Origin: Paenibacillus sp. 1011MAR3C5
GTDB taxonomy: Bacteria > Bacillota > Bacilli > Paenibacillales > Paenibacillaceae
Reading direction: 5' to 3'
DNA length: 64,000 nucleotides
Assembly (NCBI RefSeq): GCF_003591485.1
Contig: NZ_QZCF01000012.1
Span: 1 to 64,000, forward strand
The notes under the pieces were generated by a model that was not told the origin of the DNA, made no database searches, and saw nothing but the letters and a program-made list of their open reading frames with translations. A program made the position numbers and the translations under genes. Below are positions 42,147-52,896 of this stretch, piece after piece (position 1 is the stretch's first letter; each line of letters opens with the position of its first letter).

Positions 42147-44621
42147 ATGGGAATCCCGGCGCTGAAGCGTGCGGGATGGTTTCAAACAGCCGTACAGAGA
42201 GGGAAGGATATGCGTGCCGTCAAGGGGGCGGTAAGCATGCTTCTCGCCAAGAAGTGGACCATACTGCTTGTCGCTATTGGATTTTTGCTCGGACGAGCTG
42301 TCATCTTGGAATCATTGATGCCTTTTGCCGTCGCTTATTTTGCCGTCTTATATTTTATGAGAAGAGACATTTATGGCTGGGTAGCTGTCTCTTTGGTAGC
42401 GGGAAGCTGGTTCGCAGTTGATCCTGCTCCGTTATGGATCGCGATGGAGATTGCGGTGTTGTTCCTGCTTATGAAGGGATTGGAGGCGTACGAGAAGGCG
42501 GAGCTGTCAACCGCTCCTATTCTGGTCTTCACCGCTACGCTGCTCGTCCAGATGTTCAGCGTCTTCATAGGAGATACGCTGAGCTGGTACAGCTTTATGC
42601 TCGTTGTGGTAGAGGCAGCGCTTGCATTTGTACTGACGCTGGTATTCATTCATGCGATACCGGTGCTTACGATGACCAAGAAATCGGCGGCGCTCAAGCA
42701 TGAAGAGATCATTTGCGTCATGATTTTGCTGGCATCCGTCATGACAGGAGCTGTGGGATGGCTGGTATATGGCATGTCGGCTGAGCATGTGATGTCGCGG
42801 TATATGATCCTCCTGTTTGCAATGGCTGGCGGGGCGCCGCTAGGAGCCTCTGTTGGCGTCATTGGAGGGCTGATTCTGAGCCTGGCGGATTTCAGCGCGC
42901 TAGTGCAGATGAGTATGCTGGCTTTTGCCGGATTATTGGCGGGGCTGCTAAGAGATGGAGGCAAGATGGCAGCTGCTTTTGGCTTGCTGCTTGGCACATC
43001 CATTCTTTCTATATATATAGGCACGGGAGCGGATGTCATGAGTTCAACATGGGAGTCCGTAGCGGCCGCTACGCTGCTTCTATTGACCCCGAGGGGCGTC
43101 ATTCGTACGATTGCCCGTTATGTGCCGGGAACGAACGAGCATGTGAAGTCGCAGCATGAGTATGCGAAGCGGGTACGGGAGGTAACGGCGGAACGGGTAT
43201 CCCAATTCTCGGATGTATTCCGTCAGCTCTCTCGCAGCTTCGGCCAGTTGAATCAAAATGTAGCGGAGGTGAAGCGCGAGGAGGAGATCGGGCATTTCAT
43301 GAATGCGGTAGCGGAGCGAAGCTGCGCGAGCTGCCATCGGCAGAAGGCTTGCTGGGAGGACAAGTTCTTCCACACCTACAAAATGATGACTGACATGATG
43401 ACGACCGTAGAGGAGAACCAGGTTCCAGGGACAAAGGAACAACCGCGCACGTGGACATCTCATTGTGTGAAGTCATCTCAGGTGCTGACGGTGATGAAGC
43501 ATCAATATGAGCTGCATCAGAACAATAAGCATTGGAAGAAGCAGATCCTGGACTCCCGTCAATTGGTCGCAGATCAATTGCTGGGCGTATCACAGGTTAT
43601 GGAGGACCTGTCGAGAGAGATTAAGAGGGAGGGTCAGACACTTCATTTGCAGGAGGAACAAATTAGAGAGGCGGTAGAGGGACTCGGACTGTCTATACAA
43701 GGCGTAGATATTGTGAATTTGGAGGAGGGGAATGTCGAGATCGAGGTGTATCATTCGTTCGAAAGGGGCTTCGATGAGTGCCGTAAAATTATCGCGCCGC
43801 TGCTAAGTGATATCCTAGGTGAGCATATCGCGGTGAAGATGGAGGTGCCTCCAGCCAAGCATGGTGAGCCGACAATGGTCACATTCGGTTCAGCAAAGCA
43901 ATATGAGCTGGAGACAGGTGTGGCCGGAGCAGCCAAGGGCGGGGATCTGCTGTCGGGAGACAGCTTCAGTCTGGTGGAGCTTGGCAACGGTAAATTTGCG
44001 GTCGCGATTAGCGACGGGATGGGCAATGGCGAGCGGGCACGCCAGGAGAGCAGTGCGGCGCTGTCGATCCTGCAGCAGCTGCTGCAATCTGGTATGGACG
44101 AGAAGCTGGCGGTGAAGTCGGTTAACTCGGTGCTGCTGCTTCGTTCTTCAGAGGAGATGTATGCCACAGTCGATCTGGCCATTATCGATCTTTATACGGC
44201 TCATACGACCTTTATGAAGATCGGTTCTACACCAAGCTTTATCAAGCGCGGCAAGGAGGTCATTCCAGTAACCGCCAACAATTTGCCGATCGGTATTATT
44301 CAGGATATCGATGTTGACTTCGTCTCCATGCAGCTGCAGCCGGGTGATACGCTTGTCATGATGAGCGACGGTATCTACGATGCGCCCGGCCATGCGGTGA
44401 ATAAGGAGATGTGGATGAAGCGCATCATTAGCGAGATGCAGACGGAGGACCCGCAGGAGATTGCGGATACGCTGCTGGAGACGGTCGTGCGCTATCACGA
44501 AGGCGACATTGTAGACGACATGACCGTGCTCGTCGCCCGCGTGGACAAGCACCTGCCGGAATGGGCGTCGTTCAGATGGCCGGGCGTGACGCGGATGGAG
44601 CGTCCGCGGACGGTGAGTTGA
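42147..44621 (+). CDS. spoIIE: Stage II sporulation protein E, SpoIIAA-P phosphatase
   Basis: SpoIIE dephosphorylates the anti-anti-sigma factor SpoIIAA to release sigma-F in the forespore and also acts at the polar septum with FtsZ. The 824-residue protein has about ten membrane helices (residues 30-310), a central FtsZ-interacting region, and a C-terminal PP2C phosphatase domain (about 590-810) with AISDGMGNGERARQESS and MMSDGIYDAP metal-binding motifs. The ATG at 42147 is chosen because AAGGAAAA precedes it and the predicted transcription start lies downstream of the ATG at 42090. Confidence 0.96.
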   Translation: MGIPALKRAGWFQTAVQRGKDMRAVKGAVSMLLAKKWTILLVAIGFLLGRAVILESLMPFAVAYFAVLYFMRRDIYGWVAVSLVAGSWFAVDPAPLWIAMEIAVLFLLMKGLEAYEKAELSTAPILVFTATLLVQMFSVFIGDTLSWYSFMLVVVEAALAFVLTLVFIHAIPVLTMTKKSAALKHEEIICVMILLASVMTGAVGWLVYGMSAEHVMSRYMILLFAMAGGAPLGASVGVIGGLILSLADFSALVQMSMLAFAGLLAGLLRDGGKMAAAFGLLLGTSILSIYIGTGADVMSSTWESVAAATLLLLTPRGVIRTIARYVPGTNEHVKSQHEYAKRVREVTAERVSQFSDVFRQLSRSFGQLNQNVAEVKREEEIGHFMNAVAERSCASCHRQKACWEDKFFHTYKMMTDMMTTVEENQVPGTKEQPRTWTSHCVKSSQVLTVMKHQYELHQNNKHWKKQILDSRQLVADQLLGVSQVMEDLSREIKREGQTLHLQEEQIREAVEGLGLSIQGVDIVNLEEGNVEIEVYHSFERGFDECRKIIAPLLSDILGEHIAVKMEVPPAKHGEPTMVTFGSAKQYELETGVAGAAKGGDLLSGDSFSLVELGNGKFAVAISDGMGNGERARQESSAALSILQQLLQSGMDEKLAVKSVNSVLLLRSSEEMYATVDLAIIDLYTAHTTFMKIGSTPSFIKRGKEVIPVTANNLPIGIIQDIDVDFVSMQLQPGDTLVMMSDGIYDAPGHAVNKEMWMKRIISEMQTEDPQEIADTLLETVVRYHEGDIVDDMTVLVARVDKHLPEWASFRWPGVTRMERPRTVS

Positions 44622-44770
44622 TGGAGAGTGGACAAGCTTTGATTTGATAAGGCAAAGGAGGTCTAGGTAGTAAGAGGATAACTTAGAATGTTGATTATAG
44701 TCCCCTCACGGTAGACAATGTACATTGCTCATCTGATAGGATGAACTTGAATGTCCATAGATTGGAACTA

Positions 44771-44801
44771 GCCTCCGTTCTTAGAGCGGGGGCATTTATT
44801 T
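44771..44801 (+). terminator. Probable terminator downstream of spoIIE
   Basis: The stem GCCTCCGTTC/GAGCGGGGGC (with G-T pairs) and a 3-nt loop are followed by ATTTATTTT. Confidence 0.6.
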
Positions 44802-44902
44802 TGGAGAAATTGAGACTAAAGAAATAGTTATATACGGACATGGTCGCGGTGAATATAATTAATCTTGTTGTGCGAAAAAAGTGAAATTATAGGAGTGGAG
44901 GA

Positions 44903-44974
44903 ATGTATTATAAATTGGCTCGGAATTTTCTTTTATTCGATGAGAGTGGTAAAGCACAATCAGAAGTATCCTGA
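44903..44974 (+). CDS. Possible 23-residue peptide or gene remnant
   Basis: The short frame MYYKLARNFLLFDESGKAQS plus three residues is preceded by AGGAGTGGAGG. It lies 87 nt before the RHS-system N-terminal gene. It could be a leader peptide, or the surviving start of a gene cut off when the island formed. I do not recognise a family, and the evidence is only the ribosome-binding site and position. Confidence 0.25.
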   Translation: MYYKLARNFLLFDESGKAQSEVS

Positions 44975-45061
44975 GAGTGTGATTTAGGAGCGTATCAAAA
45001 GACTTTACGTTATATCGAGGGTTACATACCATTTATAAGTTATTATCTAGGAGGAAACGAG

Positions 45062-48000
45062 ATGAATAAACTCAAAAAAAGTTTTATATTTATCATCTGC
45101 TTCTGTCTAATTCTTGGAATCGGAGTTCCAGCATCGATTTCTGCAGAAGAGAAAGAGATAATTGAAGAACACATTGAATCGATTCAAGATACGGAAGAGG
45201 TAGTCGATGATAATAAACCGATCTTAGAAGCAGCTCCTGCAGACGTTATTGAGAGCGCTAGTGAATATGGAGAGATGGTTCTAGGAGAAGCTGTTGATTT
45301 AAGGACTTCTAATAGCAAGCATTTCTTATTATCGGATAATACTTATATGGCTAGGGTAACGTTTACCGACCAGCACTATTTGGACGAGACAGGCACTTGG
45401 AGAAATATTGACACAAGCTTAACGGATGAAGCGGAAATTGACGTAAGTGATCCGCTTATTTCGTTGGAGGCAGCCCAGACGTTAACGGCGTCGTTTTCGG
45501 CAAGCTCCCGGAAAAAAGCTGATACGTCTGAATCGGATATGAGAGCGCTGAAGGTTCCCTTTGATGTAAAGCTCCCTAAGCGTATCTCCAAAGGCTACAC
45601 CATTGGAAAAGGTTCTGAGTCACTAACCTTTATTCCGCTTGAGGCTTCGAATACAAAGGGAGAAGTCCTAGGCAACAAAATGCTGTACAACGATGTATGG
45701 ACAAGCTCCGATGTAGAGTTGGAGGTTATGGAGAATGGCATTAAAGAGACAATTTATTTAAAAGATGAGCAAGCGCCTACAACATTCCGCTTTCAAGTAG
45801 AGGGTGATCTTGCAGGTTCTCAAACTTTTGAATTGCAGCCTGCCTGGTTAATTGACGCGAACGGTACGACTCGCGATGTAGAACAAGTGATTAGCGAAGA
45901 GAATGGACAAACGTTTGTGGAATTGACGGCGGATGTGTCGGAGTTGGTTTATCCGATTGCGATTGATCCGACAGTAAAAATTACTTCAGAGAAAGTAGCG
46001 TACCAAAGTACTGTAATAGAGGGAACGACAACTAAAGATAATAGTACTTTATCATCACTTCGAGTTGGGAGAAATATAAACAACATTGAGTACAAATACT
46101 TACTACAATTTAATTTTGACGATATAGGTACTATTCACCATGCTTCTTTAAGTATGTTTAGAGGTAGTCTATCTAATTTTATAAATATTGATTTTTATAA
46201 AATAACTCAACCCTGGGTAGCTTCTAATGTGTTAAATAATGCGGGTATCCCAGCAACGGAACAGACTAGATTCATGAGAACTCTTATACAAGCAGGCTCA
46301 AGTGGAAGGGATACTTTTGATATATCAGATATTGTGAAAGGATGGAAATCAGGTGCTATACCTAACTATGGATTTTTAGCAAAAACTGATAATGGAACAA
46401 ATAATTTAGCCAGTTATGGTAATTTTAATTCTACCGACCCCACACAACGTCCTTATTTGGATATCATTTACACACAGCCTCCAAGTGCACCAGAAGTAAC
46501 TGCCCCAAATGGAGGGGAAATATGGACAGGAACAAATACCATTACCTGGAGGGCATCTAAGGATGCTTATGATTTTATGGGCAAACGAACTTCTTTTGAA
46601 TATCTTTCTAGTACTACACAATTATCAGGGCAAACCTTTACTACAGGGACAACAGGGCAAGAAACCCTATCTAAGGTAGATTTTATGGTTGGCGGTGGTT
46701 CTGCTCTTGGAGATTTAACCGTTCAATTATTTTCAACATCGGGTGGAGTACCTACAGGTTCACCGCTTGCTACTACTACCGTTTCTGTAAATGCAACGGG
46801 GAAGCATACAGCAAATTTAACGTATACTTTAATGCCTAACACAACGTATGCTGTTGTATTTGGCACTACTAATTCCAAGACTAGCGTTTCACTAGAATCA
46901 ACAAATAATGCGTTTTCTGGAGCGGTGGGATCAATTGTAAGGAAGTCAGGCACTGGTAATTATACCGAGGTACGTAACCAGTATTTAAATATTTCAATAG
47001 AAACCACCAAATCCAATCTCCGCTATCAAATTCAAGTTTCAACAGACGCGGGGGCAACTTGGTCTAATATTGTTGCTCTAACGTCCCCTGGGGTGACGTC
47101 ATACCAATATAATTTCACTCCAATTAAACAAACCTTTAATGCCAAAGTACGAATTCGCTCGTACAACGGACAATTATACGGAGCATGGGATGAAAGTGAT
47201 AATGTGTTCATTATTCACCAGCTTCCGAATCAGCCGACAGGATTGACGCCAGGCAGTACGAATTCAGCTACGCCTATGCTGGCTGCAAGCACGACTCCTG
47301 TTCTAAGCTGGACCTTCTCCGCTCCGAATGCAGGAAGCTTCCAGTCCCAGTATCAGGTTCGTTTGTTCAGTGGTGCAACGGTTGTACATGATAGCGGCTG
47401 GGTTCAATCTTCCAACCCATCCTATACCGTTCCTTCAGGTCTGCTAACAAGAAAAAACACGTATAGCTGGCAAGTAAGGATTAAGGATAATGTCGGAACG
47501 GAATCAGCCTATTCCGCTCAGAGCTATATAAAGATCAACGGCCTGCCTGTAGTTAATGTAACGTCTTATACGAATGGGGCAACGCTGACAACCAACACGC
47601 CACAATTTACATGGACATATACGGATAGTGAAGCACAAGCTCAAACGGAATACCGCATCATGGGTTCCCAAGATAATTGGCAGACGGTCGGATACGACTC
47701 TGGTCCGCTTGCAGGCAATGCAACGACTTTTACAACTACGCCGCTAGCAAATGGGGCTTGGAGCTTTAGAATTCTAGCCAAAGACGGTATGGAATGGTCG
47801 GACCCGGGGGTTAGAAATCTGATTCTACCGGCATCCTTCGAGCCTAATAATACGTCTACGCAGGCGTTCGCGATTAACTATAACCAAAGCTATTCGACGG
47901 TAATAGATACAAGCACGGATATTGACTTCTTCAAGTACGTAGCTGCTTCTAACGGAGTAGATACCTTTACGCTGAACGTACCAGCCGGTAAAAACTACGA

Positions 48001-48253
48001 TGTGCATGTATATGATAGCAATATGATTCTGATTGCAGCAGGCATTCAGGGTGTTGGAGCTGTCGAAAACGTACTTTACCAAGTAACCAAAGGAAAAACG
48101 TATTTCATCAAGGTATTTGGCATGGATGGCCATTTCAGCGCGACAGTGCCGTATTCTTTCATTCTGAAGAAGCTGAATCTTCAATATGAGACGGTCTACC
48201 AGTACGATGCGAACGGCAATATTGTGGGCAAAACAACTACCCAAAAGAATTAA
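45062..48253 (+). CDS. Secreted RHS-system N-terminal component (WapA-like, DNRLRE and PPC domains)
   Basis: This 1063-residue exported protein has a Sec signal peptide (residues 1-28, ending ASISAEE). An acidic linker is followed by a WapA-like region with WRNIDTSLTDE around residue 117 and a DNRLRE-type domain (about 320-470). Next are fibronectin-like or Ig-like modules (about 480-940) and a PPC domain (about 950-1050, EPNNTSTQAFAINYNQS). The end, ETVYQYDANGNIVGKTT, is a single YD repeat. It probably presents or anchors the RHS protein encoded 12 nt downstream. TAGGAGG precedes the ATG. Its middle part is more AT-rich than its ends. Confidence 0.8.
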   Translation: MNKLKKSFIFIICFCLILGIGVPASISAEEKEIIEEHIESIQDTEEVVDDNKPILEAAPADVIESASEYGEMVLGEAVDLRTSNSKHFLLSDNTYMARVTFTDQHYLDETGTWRNIDTSLTDEAEIDVSDPLISLEAAQTLTASFSASSRKKADTSESDMRALKVPFDVKLPKRISKGYTIGKGSESLTFIPLEASNTKGEVLGNKMLYNDVWTSSDVELEVMENGIKETIYLKDEQAPTTFRFQVEGDLAGSQTFELQPAWLIDANGTTRDVEQVISEENGQTFVELTADVSELVYPIAIDPTVKITSEKVAYQSTVIEGTTTKDNSTLSSLRVGRNINNIEYKYLLQFNFDDIGTIHHASLSMFRGSLSNFINIDFYKITQPWVASNVLNNAGIPATEQTRFMRTLIQAGSSGRDTFDISDIVKGWKSGAIPNYGFLAKTDNGTNNLASYGNFNSTDPTQRPYLDIIYTQPPSAPEVTAPNGGEIWTGTNTITWRASKDAYDFMGKRTSFEYLSSTTQLSGQTFTTGTTGQETLSKVDFMVGGGSALGDLTVQLFSTSGGVPTGSPLATTTVSVNATGKHTANLTYTLMPNTTYAVVFGTTNSKTSVSLESTNNAFSGAVGSIVRKSGTGNYTEVRNQYLNISIETTKSNLRYQIQVSTDAGATWSNIVALTSPGVTSYQYNFTPIKQTFNAKVRIRSYNGQLYGAWDESDNVFIIHQLPNQPTGLTPGSTNSATPMLAASTTPVLSWTFSAPNAGSFQSQYQVRLFSGATVVHDSGWVQSSNPSYTVPSGLLTRKNTYSWQVRIKDNVGTESAYSAQSYIKINGLPVVNVTSYTNGATLTTNTPQFTWTYTDSEAQAQTEYRIMGSQDNWQTVGYDSGPLAGNATTFTTTPLANGAWSFRILAKDGMEWSDPGVRNLILPASFEPNNTSTQAFAINYNQSYSTVIDTSTDIDFFKYVAASNGVDTFTLNVPAGKNYDVHVYDSNMILIAAGIQGVGAVENVLYQVTKGKTYFIKVFGMDGHFSATVPYSFILKKLNLQYETVYQYDANGNIVGKTTTQKN

Positions 48254-48265
48254 GGAGGAAGCTTC

Positions 48266-51200
48266 TTGAAGATATCGGCAAAGCGGACGCTCATTATTCT
48301 GTTGCTTAGCGTCCTTCTATTCCCAGATCTATCAAATACCATTCAATATACGATTACTGCCGCGCAGGGAGTGGACTATCGCCATGTCAATACCAAGCCT
48401 GACGAGGCACCCTTCCGAGTAGAGCTGGGCAATGAGACAATATCTACTCTATCCGGCAGCATTTCCTTGGGAGCCAGCGATCTGAGTCTGCCAGGGCGTA
48501 ATGGTCTGGGCTTCACACTTAGTCGCGTATACGATAGCGGAAGCTCTCAGCTGTACCAGATGACGAGAGCAAGCACGACTAACGGAACAGATCAGTCTCA
48601 AGAGGAGAAAATGTTTCCGATTGGCAAAGGCTGGAGCTGGGATATTTCCTACCTGGAAATTAACGAGGGCGGCAAATATCTTCACTTAGCGGGTGCAGGT
48701 GTATTCAAGATTAACAAAGATAATGAATTTATGGGCTATCCGTGGAAGGACTATACCTTCGAAGAGAACAAGACGGTAACGGTGGGGGCTCTTACCTCTG
48801 CTTATGCAGTGAAGTCCATTCACAAGGTCAACCAATACTTCGATTCGCAAGGCAAGCTGATTCAAATTTCAGATTCCTACAACAATACCATTAAGTTTGA
48901 GTACTCAGGATGGAAACTTATCTCCATTACTGATGCGATCGGCAACAAGATTAACATAAGCTATGGCGAGGGTACTGTTGTACTAACTACAGGGACTAAG
49001 ACGGTTACCTATACGTTGATTAAAACAAATGGCAAGGATCTGCTGCAAAAGGTAACGGACCCAATCGGACGTGAGATAGGTTATGAGTATAGCGTAAAGG
49101 AAGCAAAATTCAGCCTTGTTCATACGACGCCCGCCGTATCCAATCCATATGCATTGCTAACAGGAATTACGTATCCGACGGGTGCAAAGAGCGTTATTGA
49201 GTATGAAAGCACCCCAACAACCCGGTATATTGGCAAAACGATGGTTAACCAAGTGTATCGGGTAAAGTCGAGAGAGGATCAATTCGTTCAGCAGGGCGGG
49301 ACTATCTTCAAGGCGAATCGAAAAGACGTCACATACCCGCTCAGCGACATGGGATCGTCTTATGATACCGATTATAATTTCTCGGTAGCGATTAATGACG
49401 GTCTGTCAGTTACAACCTACACGAATGAGAAGGACTACATTAACGAGGATTACTCACCGGTCTTCTATAATAACAATCGTGCGAGCACTGCGGTTCAGAG
49501 TGGAGTCACTTATACTTCACGTGTAGATTATGAATACGACCGAATTAGAAGATGGCCGGTGCCAATCAAGATTACCGAGACAACTTCCAATTCAGCAGTA
49601 TCCGCTACAAAAGTAAGCCAGAACAGCATGCTGTACGACTCCTATGGCAATGTGGTGTCTTCCGTTGCTCCTAACGGAAGAATCACCATTAATACGTATG
49701 ATGAGAATTCACACTTGCTAGTGGGGGTTCAATCCCAGATTGATCCATCTCGCTATGTATACAATGAGATCGTTAGAGACAGTGTTCATGGGCATATTTT
49801 GACCCAGAGGGTTAGAGAAGGCAGCCCGACAGGAAACATATTGCAAGAAACCATGAACAGCCAGTATGATTCATACGGCAATGTTACACAGCAGAAGCTG
49901 CTTCAGAGCTCAGGCGGCTACATTACGGTCAACACAGAGTTCAAAGCGACTGCGCCATATAACGGAGCTTTTCCAACCAAAATAACGACCTCTGGTTATG
50001 ATGTAGATCGCAAAGCGATCACGGTATCGGAAGTTCTGAATTTCCAGACGGTTGACGGGATACTAACTAGCTATACGGATGGGAAGGGCAATACGACAGC
50101 CTATCAGTATGATAATCTCAACCGGGCAATCAAGGTCATTAATCCCGACTCGAGCGCTCGTACAATTAGCTATCGCGATAAGCAAAATGAGATTGAGATG
50201 ACCGATGAGACGGGTATTAAAATGTTGACAAGATGGAATCCGTTTGGCTGGAAGACCGAGACGGGCATCATTGAGTACCATGTATTTAAGCCAAAAGCGA
50301 AGTATCGTTATGATGCGTTCGGGCGTGTGACACAAACAGAGGATGCACGGGGTAACCTGACAAGCTACGGGTACGACCAGTGGAGCCGTCAGAATAAAAT
50401 TGTGATGCCGGACAACACATCCTCTAGAGTTGTTTACGACGATATCGGTAGTACTATGACCACTATTGACAGTGTGGGTAATCAGCTAAAGGAATACTAC
50501 GATATTGCGGGCAATGTGCTGAAGAAAGAAGAGGTTACAAGCACGGGTACTGTAACTATCCTAGGAACCTACACCTATGATTTGGCCGGAAATGTCTTGC
50601 AGGCGAAGGATAGTACACAGAACACGACGAAATATTCGTATGATACACTGAGCCGACTGACAAGCGTTACCAACGCCCTTAATGAGACGACAGCCTATAA
50701 GTACAATATGCAGGGCAATATGATTCAATTGTTGTATCCAGACGGGAATAGCCTGCGCAAGGAATATGACGAATGGGGACGTCTCATTAAGTCCATTGAT
50801 GCCAAGAATCAGATTGAAACGTTCTACTACGATGCCAATAATAATATGATTGGCTCAGTAGATCGGAAAGGCAATCGATTTAAGTATTCCTTCAACAACC
50901 GCAACATGATGCTTTCATCCGAGCTGGTCAATGTTCAGGGTAATCCACTTCCGATTAGTGAGAAGGTGGCCTATCAGTATGACCTGGCAGGCAAACGAAA
51001 GCAGATGAGCGATGTGACCGGAACAACATCCTATACGTACAATCCGAACACAGGTCAACTAGTGGAAGTACAGCTCCCGGATAGCAAGACGATCAAGTAC
51101 GATTATGATGCAAATGGCAGCCGGGTTGCGATGAAGGATCCTTTCGGGTTCAATACGTATTACCGCTACAATGCGAATAATCAGCTAGAGATGGTATCTT

Positions 51201-52810
51201 CTTCTCTGAACTTTAATCGCGATTATGTCGCCAAATACCAGTACTACTCGAATGGTTTGTTAAAGCAAACTACGCAAGGCAACGGAGTGGTCACAGATGT
51301 AGTTTACAATGGACTCCGTATGCAGGGGTTGCAGCATAAGAAGAGCGATGGAAGCGTCATTAATGCGTACTCCTATAAGCATGATCCTAATGGCAATATT
51401 AATTCACGTACAACGAATGGTATATCAGATGTATTCCAATATGATTCATTGAACCGGATATCGATTTCTTCCCAGTTTAATGAGAGCTACCAATATGACA
51501 GTCGCGGCAACCGCAGCAATATGTCCACCAGCAATCCTTTTGATAGTGCGGCGTCTGATCTGTCCTATGATACCCGCAATCGCCTCACTCAGGTGACGAC
51601 TACAGATGGCAAGACCGTTTCTTATACGTATAATGGTGACGGTCTGTTGTGGGAACGAAGCGAGGGAGGCAAGACGACCCGTTATTATTGGGATGGTGAC
51701 CAGATTATAGCGGAGGCTATGGTCACTGGTGGCACAGTTAAGTTCCACGCTCGTTACATCAGAGGCAAAGGGCTGGAAGCCAGGGAAGATGCTCAAGGTA
51801 AAGCCTATTACCTAAAGAATGGCCATGGTGATGTAGTTGAGTTAAGGGATTCATCAGGTAACCTTCGGCTCAATCAATATGAATATGATATCTTCGGCAA
51901 TATGACTATTCAGAATGAGCTTATTCCCCAGCCTTTTAAATATTCAGGTGAGATGACAGACTCAGCTACTGAGCTACAATATCTCCGAGCTAGATGGTAC
52001 GATCCATCTATTGGAAGGTTTGTTGGGGAGGATACGTATGAAGGTGAACTGACGAATCCGCTCAGTTTGAACCTTTATACTTATGTGGAGAATAACCCCT
52101 TGAAATATAGGGACCCAACAGGACATTGGAAGGATGGGGATGAGTATATCCCTAGTAATTCCAGTTCATGGATTAACATAGCATATTGGAGTAAAGTATG
52201 GGACAATGCAAACAACGGAATGTACAAAGATAATGCTGCAATGAAAAAATTTGCAGAATCACAGGCTGATCATGCAAGAACTACCTATTGGAGTAATTTA
52301 GGAGCGAGTTTAGCGAATAATATTGGGTATATTGTACCTGACATATACGCTGCAGGATCGACAGTGGCAGCCCCAGGAGGAATTGCAAAGCCTGGTGCCC
52401 CAGGAATAGCTGGAGTAATTACTCTAGCGGGTACAATTATTGCTAACGCACTGTCATCTGAGATGGTTGATCCAGTAGCAACGTCGCTACAGACATCAAA
52501 GGGACAAACCGTGATATTTCGAAATGGGTCTGGAAGTAATATGAATCTAACCCCTAGACCCCAAGATACAACCGGACTATCTTTTTTTACAATGTCTTCA
52601 TCTGATAAATATGTATATACTACCATTGAAGCAATTAATGCAACAGGGGTATTAAGAGCTGTGGTTGATAACCCAACAACAGGTCATGTGAGTGTCTATG
52701 CTACCAATCCAGAACATCATCAAGCATGGATAGCTTCGAGACCAGATTCAGAAAACAATCCGTATTATTTAACAATACTTTTAAAGTCAATTGTCGTTAA
52801 AAACAAGTAG
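48266..52810 (+). CDS. RHS/YD-repeat polymorphic toxin-like protein with variable C-terminal tip
   Basis: This 1514-residue RHS protein starts with TTG after AAGGAGG. A hydrophobic N-terminus (residues 8-27) is a likely signal peptide. YD repeats run from about residue 140 to 1230 and would form the hollow RHS shell, and the RHS core ends YLRARWYDPSIGRFVGEDTY then DPTGH at 1283-1287. Residues 1288-1514 are an AT-rich, unrelated tip with a hydrophobic Ala/Gly stretch, GLSFFTMSSSD and GHVSVYATNPEHHQAW. By family logic the tip is a toxin released after processing; its activity is unknown to me. The next gene is the likely immunity gene. Confidence 0.85.
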   Translation: MKISAKRTLIILLLSVLLFPDLSNTIQYTITAAQGVDYRHVNTKPDEAPFRVELGNETISTLSGSISLGASDLSLPGRNGLGFTLSRVYDSGSSQLYQMTRASTTNGTDQSQEEKMFPIGKGWSWDISYLEINEGGKYLHLAGAGVFKINKDNEFMGYPWKDYTFEENKTVTVGALTSAYAVKSIHKVNQYFDSQGKLIQISDSYNNTIKFEYSGWKLISITDAIGNKINISYGEGTVVLTTGTKTVTYTLIKTNGKDLLQKVTDPIGREIGYEYSVKEAKFSLVHTTPAVSNPYALLTGITYPTGAKSVIEYESTPTTRYIGKTMVNQVYRVKSREDQFVQQGGTIFKANRKDVTYPLSDMGSSYDTDYNFSVAINDGLSVTTYTNEKDYINEDYSPVFYNNNRASTAVQSGVTYTSRVDYEYDRIRRWPVPIKITETTSNSAVSATKVSQNSMLYDSYGNVVSSVAPNGRITINTYDENSHLLVGVQSQIDPSRYVYNEIVRDSVHGHILTQRVREGSPTGNILQETMNSQYDSYGNVTQQKLLQSSGGYITVNTEFKATAPYNGAFPTKITTSGYDVDRKAITVSEVLNFQTVDGILTSYTDGKGNTTAYQYDNLNRAIKVINPDSSARTISYRDKQNEIEMTDETGIKMLTRWNPFGWKTETGIIEYHVFKPKAKYRYDAFGRVTQTEDARGNLTSYGYDQWSRQNKIVMPDNTSSRVVYDDIGSTMTTIDSVGNQLKEYYDIAGNVLKKEEVTSTGTVTILGTYTYDLAGNVLQAKDSTQNTTKYSYDTLSRLTSVTNALNETTAYKYNMQGNMIQLLYPDGNSLRKEYDEWGRLIKSIDAKNQIETFYYDANNNMIGSVDRKGNRFKYSFNNRNMMLSSELVNVQGNPLPISEKVAYQYDLAGKRKQMSDVTGTTSYTYNPNTGQLVEVQLPDSKTIKYDYDANGSRVAMKDPFGFNTYYRYNANNQLEMVSSSLNFNRDYVAKYQYYSNGLLKQTTQGNGVVTDVVYNGLRMQGLQHKKSDGSVINAYSYKHDPNGNINSRTTNGISDVFQYDSLNRISISSQFNESYQYDSRGNRSNMSTSNPFDSAASDLSYDTRNRLTQVTTTDGKTVSYTYNGDGLLWERSEGGKTTRYYWDGDQIIAEAMVTGGTVKFHARYIRGKGLEAREDAQGKAYYLKNGHGDVVELRDSSGNLRLNQYEYDIFGNMTIQNELIPQPFKYSGEMTDSATELQYLRARWYDPSIGRFVGEDTYEGELTNPLSLNLYTYVENNPLKYRDPTGHWKDGDEYIPSNSSSWINIAYWSKVWDNANNGMYKDNAAMKKFAESQADHARTTYWSNLGASLANNIGYIVPDIYAAGSTVAAPGGIAKPGAPGIAGVITLAGTIIANALSSEMVDPVATSLQTSKGQTVIFRNGSGSNMNLTPRPQDTTGLSFFTMSSSDKYVYTTIEAINATGVLRAVVDNPTTGHVSVYATNPEHHQAWIASRPDSENNPYYLTILLKSIVVKNK

Positions 52811-52896
52811 TATTGGCATGAAGGTCGTAATGGTCCAATTTGAAAGTCTCTATTTAAATCTGTTGATATGAAATATACTTATGAGGAGGGAAAGGG

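Larger units (their letters stand above)
44622..45061. other. Intergenic region at the left edge of the accessory island
   Basis: This 440-bp region holds a terminator-like hairpin (44771-44801), TATAAT at 44855-44860 without a clear -35, a possible 23-codon ORF (44903-44974) and an AT-rich leader before the first RHS-system gene. Base composition drops toward the island. Confidence 0.45.
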
